Shown here: positions 47,012 to 57,477 of the stretch, piece by piece
Layout: every line of letters begins with the position of its first letter
Numbering within the stretch: position 1 is the first letter of the stretch
Origin: Paracoccaceae bacterium
GTDB lineage: Bacteria; Pseudomonadota; Alphaproteobacteria; Rhodobacterales; Rhodobacteraceae
Direction: 5' to 3'
DNA: 64,000 bases
NCBI GenBank assembly: GCA_030148005.1
Contig: JASBUI010000033.1
Location: forward strand, 1 to 64,000
Position numbers and translations under genes: made by a program
Notes under the pieces: model-generated
The model's database searches: none
The model's input: the letters and a program-made list of their open reading frames with translations, nothing else
What the model was told of the DNA's origin: nothing

Positions 47012-47896
47012 ATGGCAAAGAAAACAAATCAGCGCGGATTGGGGCGCGGGTTGTCCGCCCTTATGGCCGACACACAGCCGGAAGCACCCCAAACCGGTCA
47101 GGCACTTCGGGCTGAGCGGAACCTGCCGGTAGAGCGGCTTTTGCCGAATCCCGATCAGCCGCGGCGGCACTTTTCCGAAGAGGATCTGAACAGCCTTGCC
47201 GCTTCGATCCGTGAAAAAGGCGTGATTCAGCCGCTGATCATTCGGCCAAACCCAAGAAAGCCAGATACTTACGAGATTGTCGCGGGTGAGCGCCGCTGGC
47301 GTGCGGCGCAGGTGGCGAAGGTTCACGAGGTGCCGGTTATTATCCGTGCGCTGGATGACACCGAGGTCCTTGAGATCGCGATCATCGAGAATATTCAACG
47401 CGCCGATCTTAACCCGATCGAAGAAGCGGCCGGCTATCGGCAGTTGATGGATAAGTTTGGGCACACGCAGGAAAAACTAAGCCAGGCGCTTGGGAAAAGC
47501 CGCAGCCATATTGCGAACCTTCTGCGGCTTTTGCAGCTTCCGAAGGATGTTCAGGCGTATCTTGAGGATGGATCGCTTTCGGCGGGCCATGCCCGGGCGT
47601 TGATCACAAGCTCTGATCCTTCGGCGCTGGCCAAACAGGTGGTTGAGCGTGGGCTTTCGGTTCGCGAAACCGAACGCCTTGCCAAGGCCCCGCCGAAGAA
47701 AGCCAAGCCGGTTGAGCGTCGCCCATCGGAAAAAGATGCGGATACTCGCGCGCTTGAGGGTGATTTGTCGGCAAATCTGGGAATGAAGGTTTCTGTGGAC
47801 CACAAGCCGGGTCAAGAAGGCGGGCAGGTCAGCATCAGCTATGCTTCGCTGGATGAGCTGGATGAGCTTTGCCGGATTCTTACCGCGAACCGTTAG
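47012..47896 (+). CDS. parB: Chromosome partitioning protein ParB
   Basis: A 294-residue CTP-dependent DNA clamp. N-terminal basic segment RGLGRGLSALMAD (ParA contact), CTP-binding domain with NPDQPRRHFSEEDLNSLA and the GERRWRAAQ box, helix-turn-helix near KLSQALGKSRSHIANLLRLL for parS, and a C-terminal dimer domain (ISYASLDELDELCRIL). Its targets are the two palindromes upstream. The 3' end overlaps the convergent DUF454 gene by 17 bases. Confidence 0.97.
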   Translation: MAKKTNQRGLGRGLSALMADTQPEAPQTGQALRAERNLPVERLLPNPDQPRRHFSEEDLNSLAASIREKGVIQPLIIRPNPRKPDTYEIVAGERRWRAAQVAKVHEVPVIIRALDDTEVLEIAIIENIQRADLNPIEEAAGYRQLMDKFGHTQEKLSQALGKSRSHIANLLRLLQLPKDVQAYLEDGSLSAGHARALITSSDPSALAKQVVERGLSVRETERLAKAPPKKAKPVERRPSEKDADTRALEGDLSANLGMKVSVDHKPGQEGGQVSISYASLDELDELCRILTANR

Positions 47897-48239
47897 GCCG
47901 GGACCAGATAAAGATCAGAACGCCGGTCAAAACCACGCCCTGAACCAGCAGGATCCAAGGTTTCAGCTGAAGCAGGACAGACACCGCAAAGACGATCAGA
48001 ATAGAGACTGTTGCGGCCTTTTTGCCCTTTTTTGAGATTGCACCTTCATTTCGCCAGTCCGTGGTCATCGGCCCGAACACCCGGTGCCCGAGGATCCAGT
48101 CGTGAAGGCGGTCTGACGAGCGGGCGAAGCAGAAAACAGCCAGCAAAACCAGCGGCACGGTGGGCACCAGGGGCAGGATCATGCCCGCAATCCCAATTCC
48201 CAGCGAGATGAGGCCGCCCAGAAGCCAGAAAATCCTCAT
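47880..48239 (-). CDS. DUF454 (YbaN-like) inner-membrane protein
   Basis: About 119 residues from the ATG that overlaps the hemW stop. RIFWLLGGLISLGIGIAGMILPLVPTVP is the DUF454 N-terminus, followed by FARSSDRLHDWILGH and two more helices. Three or four membrane segments; function unknown. In E. coli the relative YbaN is also uncharacterised. Confidence 0.9.
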   Translation of the reverse strand: MRIFWLLGGLISLGIGIAGMILPLVPTVPLVLLAVFCFARSSDRLHDWILGHRVFGPMTTDWRNEGAISKKGKKAATVSILIVFAVSVLLQLKPWILLVQGVVLTGVLIFIWSRPNGSR

Positions 48240-49384
48240 ACCAACAACTCCCGAAGGATGGCGTTCAGAACAGGGCGCCCTTTTTCGGTGGCCCAAAGGT
48301 GAGTTTTGTTTTGCTCCAGGTGGCCGGACGAAATTAACTCTTTGAATTCCAACGGCTTACCTGACATCCCCGCGTATCGCCCAAGATCAATACCTTCGGA
48401 AAGGCGCAGGCCCATCATCAGGTACTCGACGGCCTGTTCGTCGCTTGGGATTACCTGACGGGGGTTTTCGCCATTGCCGACCGCGCTAACAGCGCGAAGC
48501 CAACCTTGCGGCGAAAGCGGTGTATCCGTCGCAAACCGTTGATTCCCATACGAAATTCGCCCATGCGCGCCCGGACCGATCCCTAAATAATCGCCGCCGT
48601 GCCAATAGACGAGGTTGTGAATAGAGGCGGCGCCGGTGCGCGCGTGGTTTGAAACCTCATAAGCCTCAAAGCCCGCGGCCTGAGTAATTTCCTGCGTTGC
48701 CAGAAACATATCGGCGGCCAGATCTTCATCCGGCAGCCCCTTAAGCTTGCCAGCGGCGTACCGATCGCCAAAGGCGGTGCCGTCTTCGATGCTAAGCTGG
48801 TAAAGCGACAGGTGATCGGCGGCCAGATCAAGGGCGCGGCGCAGCTCTGCCTTCCACTGATCCAAGGTCTGATCCTGACGGGCATAGATCAGATCAAAGC
48901 TGATTCTGTCGAAAGTATTCCTAGCAATATCAAAGGCTTGCATGGCTTCTGCGGCGGTGTGAAGCCTGCCAAGCCGTTTCAGATCGTCGTCGTTCAGCGC
49001 CTGTACGCCCATCGAGATGCGGTTCACGCCGGCCTGCCGATATCCGGCAAAGCGGCCCGCCTCTACCGAAGTTGGGTTGGCCTCTAGCGTGATCTCAAGG
49101 CTGTTGGTGGTGCGCCAGTGTTTGCGGACGCGCGTGAGAATGGCGTCAACGACGGCGGGGTCCATCAAACTTGGCGTGCCGCCACCAAAGTAGATGGATC
49201 TAAGAACGCGATCGCCGGTTTCGGCGGCGAGGCGATCAAGCTCGGACAGGTAGGCAGCTTGCCAGTCTGGCTGAGAAATAGAGGCGCTGACATGGCTGTT
49301 GAAGTCGCAATAGGGGCACTTGGCCTGGCAGAAGGGCCAGTGAATATAGAGACTAAACCCGCCTATTTCCCAGTTTTCAGCCAA
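48236..49384 (-). CDS. hemW: Radical SAM heme chaperone HemW
   Basis: About 382 residues. LYIHWPFCQAKCPYCDFNSHV holds the CxxxCxxC cluster for the radical-SAM iron-sulfur centre. SIYFGGGTPSLMD and RISMGVQALNDDDLKRLGR follow as in HemN/HemW, and the C-terminal HemN domain is present. The extra N-terminal Cys of true HemN is not evident, favouring HemW, a heme-insertion chaperone. TTG start at 49384 is chosen because MAENW-type starts are usual; it overlaps the rdgB stop by eight bases. Confidence 0.92.
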   Translation of the reverse strand: MAENWEIGGFSLYIHWPFCQAKCPYCDFNSHVSASISQPDWQAAYLSELDRLAAETGDRVLRSIYFGGGTPSLMDPAVVDAILTRVRKHWRTTNSLEITLEANPTSVEAGRFAGYRQAGVNRISMGVQALNDDDLKRLGRLHTAAEAMQAFDIARNTFDRISFDLIYARQDQTLDQWKAELRRALDLAADHLSLYQLSIEDGTAFGDRYAAGKLKGLPDEDLAADMFLATQEITQAAGFEAYEVSNHARTGAASIHNLVYWHGGDYLGIGPGAHGRISYGNQRFATDTPLSPQGWLRAVSAVGNGENPRQVIPSDEQAVEYLMMGLRLSEGIDLGRYAGMSGKPLEFKELISSGHLEQNKTHLWATEKGRPVLNAILRELLV

Positions 49385-49985
49385 AGCAGGCCGCCACAAA
49401 CTTGGCAAAGGCCGCCGCGCGGTGGCTGATGCGGTGCTTTTCCTCTGGATCCATCACGGCAAAGGTCACGTCATAGCCAAGAGGCTGAAACATCGGATCA
49501 AAGCCAAAGCCGCGATCCCCGCGCATCGGCCAGACCAGCGTTCCGTCCACCTTGCCTGAATAAAGCTGATCAGAGCCATCGGGCCATGCAAGGCAAAGCG
49601 TTGAATGAAAGGCGGCGCTGCGCGGGGCGCCGGGGCCTTTTGCGGTAACCTCATCCCAAACGCGGGTCATTGCCATGGTGAAATCGCGCCCCTTGGGCGT
49701 TTCGGCCCAGTCGGCGGTATAAACACCCGGCGCGCCGTCCAGCGCATCGACCATGATGCCGCTGTCATCGGAAAGCGCGGGTAGACCGGTTGCGCGGGCG
49801 GCAAAATGGGCCTTTATCCGCGCGTTTCCGGCAAATGTGTCTTCGGTTTCCGCGGGTTCGGCCAGCCCAAAGTCACCGGCGCTGACGACGCTGACGCCAT
49901 AGGGCGCCAAAAGGGCCGCAATTTCCGCCAGTTTGCCCTTGTTGTGCGAGGCGAGCACAAGTTTTTCGATGGGCTGGCGGGTCAT
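49377..49985 (-). CDS. rdgB: RdgB/HAM1 non-canonical purine NTP pyrophosphatase
   Basis: A 202-residue house-cleaning enzyme hydrolysing ITP, dITP and XTP. LVLASHNKGKLAEIAALL at the N-terminus, ALSDDSGIMVDALDGAPGVYTA in the centre and GDRGFGFDPMFQP later are the family marks. Lies eleven bases after rph; the two are commonly linked. Confidence 0.97.
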   Translation of the reverse strand: MTRQPIEKLVLASHNKGKLAEIAALLAPYGVSVVSAGDFGLAEPAETEDTFAGNARIKAHFAARATGLPALSDDSGIMVDALDGAPGVYTADWAETPKGRDFTMAMTRVWDEVTAKGPGAPRSAAFHSTLCLAWPDGSDQLYSGKVDGTLVWPMRGDRGFGFDPMFQPLGYDVTFAVMDPEEKHRISHRAAAFAKFVAACFG

Positions 49986-49996
49986 TGCTTTGGCTT

Positions 49997-50707
49997 TCAG
50001 GAAACGGCGGCGTTCTGGGCCGCGACAAGTTCCGAGATGCCCTTTTCGGCCAGTCCCAGAAGTTCGTCCATCTGGGCGCGCGAAAAGGTTGATCCTTCGG
50101 CGGACATCTGAACTTCGATCAGGCGAAGATCATCGGTCAGGACAAAATTGCCATCAACGCCCGCTTCGCTGTCTTCGGGATAGTCCAGATCCAGCACGGG
50201 CTGACCGGCGTAGATGCCACAGCTAACCGCCGCGACGTTGTTGACCAGCGGATCGGTGATGATGTCGCCCGCCTTGATCAGCTTGTTGACCGCAAGGCGC
50301 AAGGCGACCCAGCCGCCGGTGATCGAAGCGCAGCGTGTGCCGCCATCGGCCTGAATTACATCGCAGTCCACCGTGATTTGCCGTTCGCCCATTGCAACGC
50401 GGTCCACACCAGCGCGCAGGCTGCGCCCGATGAGGCGTTGAATTTCCTGTGTGCGCCCCGATTGGCCATTTTTGGCCTCACGGCGCATTCGGGTGTGCGT
50501 TGCGCGCGGTAGCATGCCATATTCGGCCGTAACCCAGCCAAGGCCGGAATTCTTGAGAAACGGGGGAACACGTTCATCGACCGAGGCGGTGCACAGCACA
50601 TGGGTGTCGCCGCATTTGATCAGGCATGAGCCCTCGGCATGTCGTGTCGTGCCAACTTCGATTGAAATTGGGCGCATATCGCTTACGTTTCGACCAGAGG
50701 GACGCAT
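49997..50707 (-). CDS. rph: Ribonuclease PH
   Basis: A 236-residue phosphorolytic exonuclease that trims tRNA 3' ends. [37 protein letters not shown]-like (here [20 protein letters not shown]) and [18 protein letters not shown] are recognised. The ATG at 50707 follows AAAAGGAGTTCCC. Divergent from hrcA over 111 bases. Confidence 0.97.
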   Translation of the reverse strand: MRPSGRNVSDMRPISIEVGTTRHAEGSCLIKCGDTHVLCTASVDERVPPFLKNSGLGWVTAEYGMLPRATHTRMRREAKNGQSGRTQEIQRLIGRSLRAGVDRVAMGERQITVDCDVIQADGGTRCASITGGWVALRLAVNKLIKAGDIITDPLVNNVAAVSCGIYAGQPVLDLDYPEDSEAGVDGNFVLTDDLRLIEVQMSAEGSTFSRAQMDELLGLAEKGISELVAAQNAAVS

Positions 50708-50818
50708 GGGAACTCCTTTTGTTGCGCAGCCAAATACGCCTCTGACGCGCAATAGCGCAACCCCGATTGACGCCAGCCCCGCAAACCCTTTAATGATTTC
50801 GCCCCTCAGGAAAGACAA

Positions 50819-51889
50819 ATGGAAGACGGACCTTTTGATCTGAACGAACTGAACGACCGCTCGCGCGAGGTGTTTCGCCGCGTTGTCGAAGGGTATCTGA
50901 GCAATGGAGAGCCTGTTGGTTCTCGCACGCTTACCCGCGCGATGAGCGAAAAGGTTTCCGCCGCGACAATCCGAAATGTGATGCAAGACCTTGAATTCAT
51001 GGGCCTATTGGGAAGCCCGCACGTGTCAGCAGGGCGCGTTCCCACGCAGCAGGGTCTGCGGATGTTTGTCGATGGGCTTTTGGAGGTGCGTGAGCTTGGC
51101 AATGAAGACCGCCAAAAGATCGACGCGACGCTTGGCTCAAATGAGCGTGATGTATCCACGATGCTTGACCGCGTCGGTTCGGCGCTTTCGGGGCTGACGC
51201 AGGGCGCAAGCCTTGTTCTGGCGCCAAAACAGGAAGCCCCGATCAAACATATCGAGTTTGTAAGCCTTGGGCCCGACCGCGCGCTGGTCGTTCTGGTCTT
51301 TGCCAACGGTACGGTTGAAAACCGCGTCTTTACGCCGCCGCCGGGCCAGACACCGTCGGCCATGCGCGAGGCTGCGAATTTCCTGAACGCGCTGGCGGCG
51401 GGCAAGACGGTTTCAGAGCTTCGCAAGACAATGACGACCGAAATCAGCGCCCGCCGGCAAGAGCTGGACAGCCTTGCGCGGTCGCTTGTGGAAAGCGGTG
51501 TGGCGGTCTGGGAGAATGAGGGCGAGCGTACAGAGCGGCTTATCGTGCGCGGACGCTCACATCTTTTGGATGGGGCGACCGATGCGATCGATCTGGACCG
51601 GATTAGGACGCTTTTTGACGATCTGGAACGCAAAAGGGACATCGCAGAGTTCCTTGAGCTGACCGAAGAAGGCGAAGGTGTTCGCATTTTTATCGGTTCA
51701 GAGAACAAACTCTTTTCGCTTTCGGGTTCCTCTTTGGTGGTCAGTCCCTATATGAACGCGGATCAACGAATCGTCGGTGCGGTAGGTGTTATCGGACCGA
51801 CAAGACTGAACTACGGGCGCATTGTTCCGATTGTGGATTATACGGCCCAACTTGTGGGCAAACTGATATCGGAACAGGGTAAAGGTTAA
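50819..51889 (+). CDS. hrcA: Heat-inducible transcription repressor HrcA
   Basis: A 356-residue repressor: winged helix ([24 protein letters not shown]-like, here [20 protein letters not shown]) followed by [19 protein letters not shown], then the GAF-like inserted domain and the C-terminal [19 protein letters not shown] signature. HrcA binds CIRCE elements of groE/dnaK operons. No CIRCE repeat was seen in this promoter region. Two bases separate it from grpE. Confidence 0.96.
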   Translation: MEDGPFDLNELNDRSREVFRRVVEGYLSNGEPVGSRTLTRAMSEKVSAATIRNVMQDLEFMGLLGSPHVSAGRVPTQQGLRMFVDGLLEVRELGNEDRQKIDATLGSNERDVSTMLDRVGSALSGLTQGASLVLAPKQEAPIKHIEFVSLGPDRALVVLVFANGTVENRVFTPPPGQTPSAMREAANFLNALAAGKTVSELRKTMTTEISARRQELDSLARSLVESGVAVWENEGERTERLIVRGRSHLLDGATDAIDLDRIRTLFDDLERKRDIAEFLELTEEGEGVRIFIGSENKLFSLSGSSLVVSPYMNADQRIVGAVGVIGPTRLNYGRIVPIVDYTAQLVGKLISEQGKG

Positions 51890-51891
51890 AG

Positions 51892-52452
51892 ATGGCGGAC
51901 GCGAAGAAAGAAGACAGTTTCCTGGATGAGATCGATGCCCCCGAGGGCTTCGAGGAAGATGGTTCGGAATTTGATGTCGAACCGGATGAAATTGACCGGC
52001 TTACGCGTGAGCGCGACGAGTTTCGCGATCGCTTTATGCGGGCGCTGGCGGATGCCGAGAACGCGCGCAAGCGTAGCGAGCGGGATCGGCGCGAGGCAGA
52101 GAACTATGGCGGCTCAAAGCTGGCCCGTGACATGCTGCCGGTTTACGACAACCTGGCGCGTGCGCTGGATGCCATCGCAGAAGACCCGGCCGGATCGTCC
52201 GCGGCGATTGCCGAGGGTATCGAGCTGACGATGAAAGAGCTTTTGAACGTCTTTGGAAAGCACGGCATCGACCCTATTGCACCGCAGGTTGGCGATCGGT
52301 TCGATCCGCAGATCCACGAAGCGATGTTCGAGGCGCCGCTGCCGGAAACAAAGGCAGGCGACATCATTCAGGTGTCTGCCGTTGGTTTCATGCTGCATGA
52401 CCGCCTGTTGCGCCCGGCCAAGGTTGGCGTGTCGTCCAACCCGGCAGGTTAA
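51892..52452 (+). CDS. grpE: Nucleotide exchange factor GrpE
   Basis: A 186-residue DnaK cochaperone: acidic N-terminus, coiled-coil RDEFRDRFMRALADAENARKR, and the C-terminal beta domain ending near VGFMLHDRLLRPAKVGVS. Cotranscribed with hrcA. Its TAA overlaps the convergent mutS stop. Confidence 0.97.
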   Translation: MADAKKEDSFLDEIDAPEGFEEDGSEFDVEPDEIDRLTRERDEFRDRFMRALADAENARKRSERDRREAENYGGSKLARDMLPVYDNLARALDAIAEDPAGSSAAIAEGIELTMKELLNVFGKHGIDPIAPQVGDRFDPQIHEAMFEAPLPETKAGDIIQVSAVGFMLHDRLLRPAKVGVSSNPAG

Positions 52453-55088
52453 TCGCGGGTCAGGTCTTTCAGTTCATAGACCAGATCAAGCGCCTCTTTC
52501 GCGCTAAGCTCATCTGGCTGAACCTCGGCAAGGCGCTGATCCAGCGCTGAAGCCTTGGGTTTGGCCGCGGGCGCGGCGGGGGCGGCCGAAAACAGCGGAA
52601 GATCGTCCACCAGCGCCTTTTGGTGGGCGGCGCCCTCACGCTCACCTTTTTCCAGCGCCTCCAGAACGACACGGGCACGTGCCACGACGCTGGCGGGCAG
52701 ACCGGCCAGTTTGGCCACCTGAACGCCGTATGAACGATCCGCCGCGCCTTTGCGAACCTCGTGCAGGAAAATAACCTCACCTTCCCATTCTTTCACGGCA
52801 ACGGTCGCGTTCTCGGCGCTATCCAGCTTTGCCGTCAGGGCGGTAAGTTCATGATAGTGCGTGGCAAAAAGTGACCGACACCGGTTCGCTTCGTGCAAAT
52901 GCTCAAGCGTGGCCCAAGCGATGGACAGGCCATCATAGGTCGATGTCCCGCGCCCGATCTCATCAAGGATCACCAGCGCCCGGTCGTCCGCCTGATTGAG
53001 GATCGCGGCGGTTTCAACCATTTCCACCATAAAGGTCGAACGACCCCGCGCCAGATCATCAGAGGCCCCAACGCGCGAGAAAAGCTGTGAAACAACGCCG
53101 ATATGCGCCGATTTTGCCGGAACAAAGGCCCCGGCCTGCGCCAAAAGGGCGATAAGGGCGTTCTGGCGCAGAAAGGTCGACTTACCCGCCATGTTGGGAC
53201 CGGTCAAAAGCCAGATGCGTTCGGCTGAGAGGTCACAATCGTTGGCGATGAAGGGCGCGCCGCCCTGACGGTTCAGCGCGGCCTCAACCACCGGGTGGCG
53301 GCCGCCGGAAATTTCAAAGGCGCGGCTGTCGTCCAGTTTGGGGCGGCACCACTGATCGGACTTGGCAAGATCGGCAAGCGCGGTGGCGACATCAACCTCT
53401 GCAAGGGCGCTGGCGGCCTGCCCGGTTGGGCCGGCGCGATCCAAAACGGCGTCTTTCAGGCTGGAATAGAGACTTTTTTCAAGTTCAAGCGCCTGATTTC
53501 CGGCGTTGAGGATCCGGGTTTCCATCTCTGACAGCGGCAGGGTTGTGAAGCGCACGGCGTTGGCGGTTGTCTGGCGGTGAATGAAGGTTTCATTCAGAGG
53601 CTCTGACAGCATCCGCGCGGCGTGGGTCGCCGTGGTTTCGATGAAATATCCCAGAACGTTGTTATGCTTGATCTTGAGCGTGGGAATATCCGTCTGGGCG
53701 GCATAATCGGCCTGCATCCCGGCAATGACAGAGCGTCCTTCGTCGCGAAGTTTGCTCGCCTCGTCCAATTCTGCGTTGTGGCCCGGTGCAATAAAGCCGC
53801 CGTCGCGCACCAAAAGAGGGGGCTCATCCACAAGAGCGTCTGACAGAAGGCCGACAAGGGTTTCGTGGCCGGCCAGCGCCGCGGCCGCCTCTGCCAGAAC
53901 GCGGGGCGGTTTGGCGGCGGCAAGGATTTGGGACATCTGGCCCGCCTGCTGAAGCCCGTCGCGGATGGCGACCAGATCACGTGGACCGGCGCGGTCAAGC
54001 GACAGGCGCGACAGGGCGCGGTCGATATCGGGAACGCTTCGCAGTGCGGCGCGCAGATCGCTGGCAACGCGCGGGTTTTCCAGCGCAAAGTCGATGGCGT
54101 CCAGCCGGTCATTGATCAGATCCAGATCGCGCGAGGGGCTGGACAGGCGGCGTTCCAAAAGACGGCCGCCGCCCGGTGTCAGCGTGCGGTCGATCGCCGA
54201 TAAAAGAGACCCATCGCGCCCGCCAGACAAGCTATGCGTCAGTTCAAGGTTGCGGCGGGTTGCGGCGTCGATCTGCATCGTGCGCTGGGCGCTTTCCAGA
54301 TGGGGCGCGCGCAACAGCGGAAGCTGCCCTTTCTGGGTTATTTCAAGATAGGCCAGAATGGCGCCCATGGCCGAAACCTGTGCGCGATCAAACTGACCAA
54401 AAGCGTCCAGCGATTTGATGCCGAAAAAGCCGGTCAACCGATCCTGGGCCGTTGTGCTGTCGAAAGCCGAAGGCGCAAGCGGTGTCAGCGCGGCCCCGGA
54501 TTCAGAGACTAATTCAGCCAATTCCGGCTCTAACTGACCGGAAACCACCAATTCGCGCGGGGAAAGGCGGGCAAGTTCGGGCAGAAGCCGAACGCGGGTC
54601 GTCGGCGCCACGCGAAACTCTCCGGTTGAGATATCCACCCAAGCCATCGCCGCGCTGTCGCGGACCTCTGTATAGGCGGCAAGATAGTTGTTGCGCCGCG
54701 GCTCTAGCAGGCTGTCCTCTGTCAGGGTGCCGGGGGTGACAAGGCGGACGACGCCGCGCTTTACCACTGATTTAGAGCCGCGTTTCTTGGCCTCGGCCGG
54801 CGCTTCAAGCTGTTCGCAAACCGCCACGCGAAACCCTTTGCGGATCAGCGTCAGAAAATAGCTTTCGGCAGAGTGCACGGGGACGCCGCACATCGGGATG
54901 TCTTCGCCCAGATGCTTGCCGCGTTTGGTCAGCGCGATATCCAGCGCCGCGGCGGCGGCCACGGCATCGTCAAAGAACATCTCATAGAAATCGCCCATTC
55001 GATAGAACAACAGGGCGTCGGGGTACGCCTCTTTGATCTCAAGAAACTGGGCCATCATTGGCGTTACGGCGGCATTGGCAAGCGTCAC
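52449..55088 (-). CDS. mutS: DNA mismatch repair protein MutS
   Basis: An 879-residue mismatch sensor. The N-terminal LLFYRMGDFYEMF carries the Phe-x-Glu wedge, the middle lever and clamp domains follow, and the ATPase has Walker A LTGPNMAGKSTFLRQ, STFMVEMVETAAILN and Walker B LVILDEIGRGTSTYDGLSIAWA. The C-terminal helix-turn-helix is present. Starts at GTG with an AAGGGGGAA ribosome binding site. Convergent with hrcA-grpE, divergent from maeB. Confidence 0.97.
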   Translation of the reverse strand: MTLANAAVTPMMAQFLEIKEAYPDALLFYRMGDFYEMFFDDAVAAAAALDIALTKRGKHLGEDIPMCGVPVHSAESYFLTLIRKGFRVAVCEQLEAPAEAKKRGSKSVVKRGVVRLVTPGTLTEDSLLEPRRNNYLAAYTEVRDSAAMAWVDISTGEFRVAPTTRVRLLPELARLSPRELVVSGQLEPELAELVSESGAALTPLAPSAFDSTTAQDRLTGFFGIKSLDAFGQFDRAQVSAMGAILAYLEITQKGQLPLLRAPHLESAQRTMQIDAATRRNLELTHSLSGGRDGSLLSAIDRTLTPGGGRLLERRLSSPSRDLDLINDRLDAIDFALENPRVASDLRAALRSVPDIDRALSRLSLDRAGPRDLVAIRDGLQQAGQMSQILAAAKPPRVLAEAAAALAGHETLVGLLSDALVDEPPLLVRDGGFIAPGHNAELDEASKLRDEGRSVIAGMQADYAAQTDIPTLKIKHNNVLGYFIETTATHAARMLSEPLNETFIHRQTTANAVRFTTLPLSEMETRILNAGNQALELEKSLYSSLKDAVLDRAGPTGQAASALAEVDVATALADLAKSDQWCRPKLDDSRAFEISGGRHPVVEAALNRQGGAPFIANDCDLSAERIWLLTGPNMAGKSTFLRQNALIALLAQAGAFVPAKSAHIGVVSQLFSRVGASDDLARGRSTFMVEMVETAAILNQADDRALVILDEIGRGTSTYDGLSIAWATLEHLHEANRCRSLFATHYHELTALTAKLDSAENATVAVKEWEGEVIFLHEVRKGAADRSYGVQVAKLAGLPASVVARARVVLEALEKGEREGAAHQKALVDDLPLFSAAPAAPAAKPKASALDQRLAEVQPDELSAKEALDLVYELKDLTRD

Positions 55089-55201
55089 GGAATTCCCCCT
55101 TGGGGGGCACCATACAAAGCCGGTGAGGCCTGCAAAAGTCGAATGTTGTGAGGCGCGCGGTGGAAAGATAGAACTATACGACCAGAGGGAGGATCACCGA
55201 G

Positions 55202-57466
55202 ATGGCAACGCGTTCAAAAGTGACACCGGAAGAGGCGCTTGCCTTTCATATGGAGCCTTCCCCCGGCAAGTTCGAAATCTCGGCCACGGTGCCGATGACA
55301 ACCCAGCGCGATCTGTCGCTGGCCTATAGTCCGGGCGTTGCGGTGCCTTGCGAAGCGATCGCTGAGAACCCGGAGCTTGCCTATGACTATACCAACAAGG
55401 GAAACCTGGTTGCCGTGATTTCCAATGGCACGGCGGTTCTGGGTCTTGGCAATCTTGGCGCGCTTGGATCCAAGCCGGTGATGGAAGGCAAGGCGGTGCT
55501 TTTCAAGCGCTTTGCCGACGTCAATTCGATCGACATCGAACTGGACACCGAAGACCCCGAAGAGTTCATCAACGCGGTGCGGCTGATGGGACCAACCTTT
55601 GGCGGGATCAACCTTGAGGATATCAAGGCGCCCGAATGTTTCATTATAGAACAGCGGCTTAAGGCCGAAATGGACATTCCGGTCTTTCACGACGACCAGC
55701 ATGGCACGGCGGTTATCTGTGCGGCGGGGCTGATCAATGCGTTGCACCTTACGGGCAAGAAGATCGAGGACTGCAAGATCGTTCTGAACGGCGCGGGCGC
55801 GGCGGGGATTGCCTGTATCGAGCTGATCAAGGCGATGGGCGCCAAGCATGACAATTGCATCGCCTGTGACACCAAGGGGGTGATCTATCAGGGACGCACC
55901 GAGGGTATGAACCAGTGGAAGTCGGCCCATGCGGCGAAAACCGATGCCCGAAATTTGGCTGAAGCGATGAAGGGCGCCGACGTCTTTCTGGGCGTTTCGG
56001 TCAAGGGGGCGGTGACGCCGGAAATGCTTGCCTCGATGGCTGACAACCCGGTGATCTTCGCGATGGCGAATCCCGACCCCGAAATCACCCCTGAAGAGGC
56101 GCATGCGGTGCGCGCGGATGCGATCGTGGCGACGGGGCGGTCGGATTACCCCAACCAGGTGAACAACGTTCTGGGCTTTCCCTACCTCTTTCGCGGGGCG
56201 CTGGACATTCATGCCCGCGCGATCAACGACGAGATGAAGATCGCCTGCGCCGAAGCCTTGGCGGCCCTCGCGCGCGAGGATGTGCCCGATGAGGTGGCGA
56301 TGGCCTATGGTCGCAAGCTGAATTTCGGGCGCGAATACATCATCCCGACCCCCTTTGATCCGCGGCTGATCTATCGCATTCCGCCGGCGGTTGCGCGGGC
56401 GGGAATGGATACCGGCGCGGCGCGGCGGCCAATTCTGGACATGGAGGGGTATGAGCTTGCGCTTCGCGCACGAATGGATCCGACGGCATCGATCCTGCAG
56501 GGCATTCATGCCCGTGCCCGTGCCCGCGCGGCGCAGGCGCAGATGATCTTTGCCGAGGGCGATGATCCTCGGGTTCTGCGGGCGGCGGTTCTGTACCAGC
56601 GTTCCGGCCTTGGCAAGGCCCTCGTCGTGGGGCGTGAGGCGGATGTCAAAGACAAGCTGGAAGCCGAAGGGCTTGGCGATGCCGTGGCAGAGCTTGAGGT
56701 CGTGAATGCGGCGAATTCGGGTGAATTAGACACTTATAAGGCCTTTTTGTACGAAAGGCTTCAGCGCAAGGGATATGATGCAACAGACATCCATCGCCTT
56801 GCTGCGCGGGACCGGCATGTTTTTTCGGCCCTGATGCTGGCGCATGGACATGGCGACGGGCTTGTCACCGGGGTGACGCGGAAATCAGCGCATGCCTTGC
56901 AATCGATAAACCACGTGTTTGACGCCACGGCCAACGACGGGGCGGTTGGCGTGACCGCTTTGCTGCACAAGGGGCGGATCGTTCTGGTTGCCGATACGCT
57001 GGTGCATGAATGGCCCGACCATGAGGACCTTGCCAATATCGCCGAACGCGGCGCTTCGGTGGCCCGGGCGCTGGGTCTTGAGCCGCGCGTCGCTTTTGTA
57101 AGCTTTTCGACCTTTGGCTATCCGGTGTCGGAACGGGCGGAAAAGATGCATATGGCGCCCAAGGTACTGGAACAACGGGGCGTGCCCTTTGAGTTTGAGG
57201 GTGAAATGTCGGTCGATGTTGCCCTGAACCCCAAGGCGATGGAGCAATATCCGTTCTCACGCCTGACGGGCCCTGCGAACGTTCTGGTTGTCCCTGCACG
57301 GCACTCTGCCTCTATCTCGGTCAAGCTGATGCAGGAAATGGCCGGCGCGACCGTGATCGGGCCTATACTGACGGGCGTTGATAAGCCCATTCAGATCTGT
57401 TCAACCTTTTCGACCGTCAATGACATCTTGAACATCGCCGTAATTGCGGCCTGCAAGATCGGGTGA
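55202..57466 (+). CDS. maeB: NADP-dependent malic enzyme with phosphotransacetylase-like domain
   Basis: A 754-residue two-domain protein. Residues 1 to about 425 form the malic enzyme (LAYSPGVAVPCEAI, VFHDDQHGTAVICAAGL, LNGAGAAGIACIEL for the dinucleotide). From about 435 the chain is homologous to phosphotransacetylase (AEGDDPRVLRAA, PARHSASISVKLMQEM), where the domain usually is regulatory and not catalytic. Converts malate to pyruvate, making NADPH. Length is normal for MaeB. Confidence 0.96.
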   Translation: MATRSKVTPEEALAFHMEPSPGKFEISATVPMTTQRDLSLAYSPGVAVPCEAIAENPELAYDYTNKGNLVAVISNGTAVLGLGNLGALGSKPVMEGKAVLFKRFADVNSIDIELDTEDPEEFINAVRLMGPTFGGINLEDIKAPECFIIEQRLKAEMDIPVFHDDQHGTAVICAAGLINALHLTGKKIEDCKIVLNGAGAAGIACIELIKAMGAKHDNCIACDTKGVIYQGRTEGMNQWKSAHAAKTDARNLAEAMKGADVFLGVSVKGAVTPEMLASMADNPVIFAMANPDPEITPEEAHAVRADAIVATGRSDYPNQVNNVLGFPYLFRGALDIHARAINDEMKIACAEALAALAREDVPDEVAMAYGRKLNFGREYIIPTPFDPRLIYRIPPAVARAGMDTGAARRPILDMEGYELALRARMDPTASILQGIHARARARAAQAQMIFAEGDDPRVLRAAVLYQRSGLGKALVVGREADVKDKLEAEGLGDAVAELEVVNAANSGELDTYKAFLYERLQRKGYDATDIHRLAARDRHVFSALMLAHGHGDGLVTGVTRKSAHALQSINHVFDATANDGAVGVTALLHKGRIVLVADTLVHEWPDHEDLANIAERGASVARALGLEPRVAFVSFSTFGYPVSERAEKMHMAPKVLEQRGVPFEFEGEMSVDVALNPKAMEQYPFSRLTGPANVLVVPARHSASISVKLMQEMAGATVIGPILTGVDKPIQICSTFSTVNDILNIAVIAACKIG

Positions 57467-57477
57467 GTGGTGGCGCT

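Noticed and set aside
50708-50818. CIRCE element upstream of hrcA-grpE
   Set aside because: No TTAGCACTC-N9-GAGTGCTAA or close variant was found; regulation here may be indirect or sigma-32 dependent.
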